Shown: piece after piece, positions 7,657 through 8,390 of the stretch
Position numbering within the stretch: the first letter of the stretch is position 1
Layout of the letters: the number at the start of each line of letters is the position of its first letter
Assembly: GCA_050011895.1 (NCBI GenBank)
Contig: JBEKIF010000122.1
Span: 1-8,390, forward strand
Source of the DNA: DATBGO01 sp050011895
GTDB taxonomy: Bacteria > Actinomycetota > Actinomycetes > Streptosporangiales > Streptosporangiaceae
Length of the DNA stretch: 8,390 nt
Reading direction: 5' to 3'
Program-made: the position numbers and the translations under genes
The notes under the pieces: generated by a model
What the model was told of the DNA's origin: nothing
The model's database searches: none
What the model saw: only the letters and a program-made list of their open reading frames with translations

Positions 7657-7685
7657 AGAGTACGGCGGGCAGGCGCACCGGCCAA
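7657..7685 (-). promoter_or_regulatory. Probable leaderless promoter of the toxin-antitoxin operon
   Basis: On the minus strand TTGGCC (7680-7685) is followed after exactly 17 bases by TACTCT (7657-7662), which fits the actinobacterial TANNNT -10 pattern. Six bases later comes the GTG start of the antitoxin, so transcription would begin at or next to the start codon. No Shine-Dalgarno sequence is present. Both facts support a leaderless mRNA. Confidence 0.45.
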
Positions 7686-7805
7686 GCGCGCAGAGCAACG
7701 GCGGGCCGTCGCCAGGCCGCGTCCAATACTACGATCATGGCAAATACTTGACCATATGGGTAGACATGTCATTCGTCTGCCCAGCCTGTGGTGCCGAGGC
7801 GGTCT

Positions 7806-8045
7806 GAACCCGGCCGCTGGCAGATCATCACCGCCGGTGCGGAGCGACTGAAGCCTGATGCACAGATCTCATCTGCAGCGTGCGTCAACCTTGCCATGGC
7901 GCACGAGCGCGGTGAGGGTGGAAAACTCTCGGATGTCGCGCAGGACTGGGTGTCCGCCCCAGGAACGGATGTCCTGTCCGTAGGCATCGATGAACGCGTC
8001 GCGCTGGGTCGTCAGGAAGTCCTCACTAACCTGATCGTCACTGGC
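7806..8045 (-). pseudogene. Remnant of an aminoglycoside-phosphotransferase-family gene, C-terminal part
   Basis: The minus strand encodes FLTTQRDAFIDAYGQDIRSW, then GGHPVLRDIREFSTLTALVR, an excellent match to the C-terminal helices of APH-type kinases (the AYGxDxxxWxGxPVLRDIRE motif). A TGA (rc of 7869-7871) interrupts the frame. The same frame continues after it with IRLQSLRTGGDDLP, which is again typical of the end of these proteins, so the stop is a nonsense mutation inside the gene. The kinase active site (the HxDxxxxN and DFD motifs), which lies upstream, is absent: sequence beyond 8045 has no such homology. The antibiotic or other substrate cannot be told; many members of this family in soil actinomycetes have non-resistance roles. 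It is inactive. Confidence 0.6.
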
Positions 8046-8190
8046 TGACGGCGCACTAGCGGACCAGGTTCGCTTGCACGTTCGATGATTCGAACAACCA
8101 AAGATCTTGAAGTCCCGTGGGAGGCAAAATGGGAGTCTATGACCACGCCACTAGGGACTCCTCCAGACCCCTCAGGACCACGTGTCTGCA

Positions 8191-8266
8191 AGTCAGCGAC
8201 ATGTCACCGGGGGCTAAGTCCCGCCTGAAAAGCGGAAGGTCGGCGGTTCGACCCCGCCCCTGACCA
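8191..8266 (+). tRNA. tRNA-Phe(GAA)-like sequence: intact 3' half, abnormal 5' half; possible att site
   Basis: The 3' half (8221-8266) is near-canonical for actinobacterial tRNA-Phe. It has the anticodon arm CCGC-CTGAAAA-GCGG with anticodon GAA, variable loop AAGGTC, T-arm GGCGG-TTCGACC-CCGCC, acceptor strand CCTGACC and discriminator A; CCA is not encoded. The 5' half is poor. AGTCAGC (8191-8197) can pair at 5 of 7 acceptor positions and the D-stem at 3 of 4 (one a G-T pair). The usual GGTAGCTCAGT consensus of tRNA-Phe is missing, U8 is replaced and the lower anticodon pair is C-A. Either an integrated element left only the 3' part of a tRNA gene (an att site), or this is a decayed tRNA. 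A fully functional tRNA is unlikely. Confidence 0.5.
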
Positions 8267-8390
8267 CGCAGAGGTTTTCACATTTCACCAGTGTCCATGT
8301 TCACATCTGGGTCGGACATTCTTGTTTGCCGGCGTTTGAGTGATCATGGTCAGGGCTGGCGGGTCCGGGGTGTCCGTTTGTGCCGGGTTG
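8267..8390. other. Sequence right of the tRNA-like site
   Basis: No gene or RNA is visible. TTCACATTT at 8277-8285 and TTCACATCT at 8300-8308 form a short direct repeat 23 bases apart. The stretch is less GC-rich up to about 8335 than the rest of the window. Confidence 0.3.

Noticed and set aside
7788..8048. 86-codon plus-strand open frame
   Set aside because: Antisense to the phosphotransferase remnant, whose motifs on the minus strand are far more convincing.
1..8390. CRISPR array or defence system
   Set aside because: No regularly spaced repeats and no Cas or restriction-type motifs were seen; the toxin-antitoxin pair is the only defence-like unit.

Overview
The window is very GC-rich DNA with many GTG starts and an LAL-type LuxR regulator, which points to an actinomycete (Actinomycetota); I cannot fix the genus. 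It is an accessory region dominated by decayed genes and insertion-sequence material. Only two coding units look fully intact: a small toxin-antitoxin operon and one IS transposase frame, and that transposase has an altered catalytic residue.

Layout, left to right. 1-748: no convincing gene. About 818-1177 (+): a three-helix small membrane protein that has lost its C-terminus, fused tail-to-tail with a minus-strand fragment (about 1185-1353) of a DUF4242/SCO4226-like protein. 1454-2158: no gene seen. 2159-4899 (-): a large ATPase-HTH (LAL/MalT-like) LuxR regulator of about 913 residues, split by a one-base frameshift near 3745. About 4928-5229 (+): the frameshifted C-terminal remnant of an ImmA/IrrE-type metallopeptidase gene, lying divergently from the LuxR start. 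5497-6685: an IS element with recognisable terminal inverted repeats and a 355-residue integrase-type transposase. 6686-7060: the 5' end of a second, related IS, cut off exactly at the edge of the first. 7101-7650 (-): a Phd/YefM-like antitoxin with a RelE-like toxin, apparently transcribed from a leaderless promoter. About 7806-8045 (-): a C-terminal remnant of an aminoglycoside-phosphotransferase-like gene with an internal stop codon. 8191-8266 (+): a tRNA-Phe(GAA)-like sequence whose 3' half is excellent and whose 5' half is abnormal, the usual look of an attachment site left by an integrative element, or of a decayed tRNA.

Taken together the window reads as a mobile-element landing zone. 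IS insertions, deletions joining unrelated genes, frameshifts in the regulator and peptidase, and a tRNA-derived att-like site at the right end all fit the decaying edge of an integrated element, with the toxin-antitoxin pair as the best preserved functional unit. I do not see a coherent novel multi-gene system. The most distinctive signals are the tRNA-Phe-derived site, the Asp-to-Glu change in the transposase triad, and the clean double-truncation fusion near 1180.
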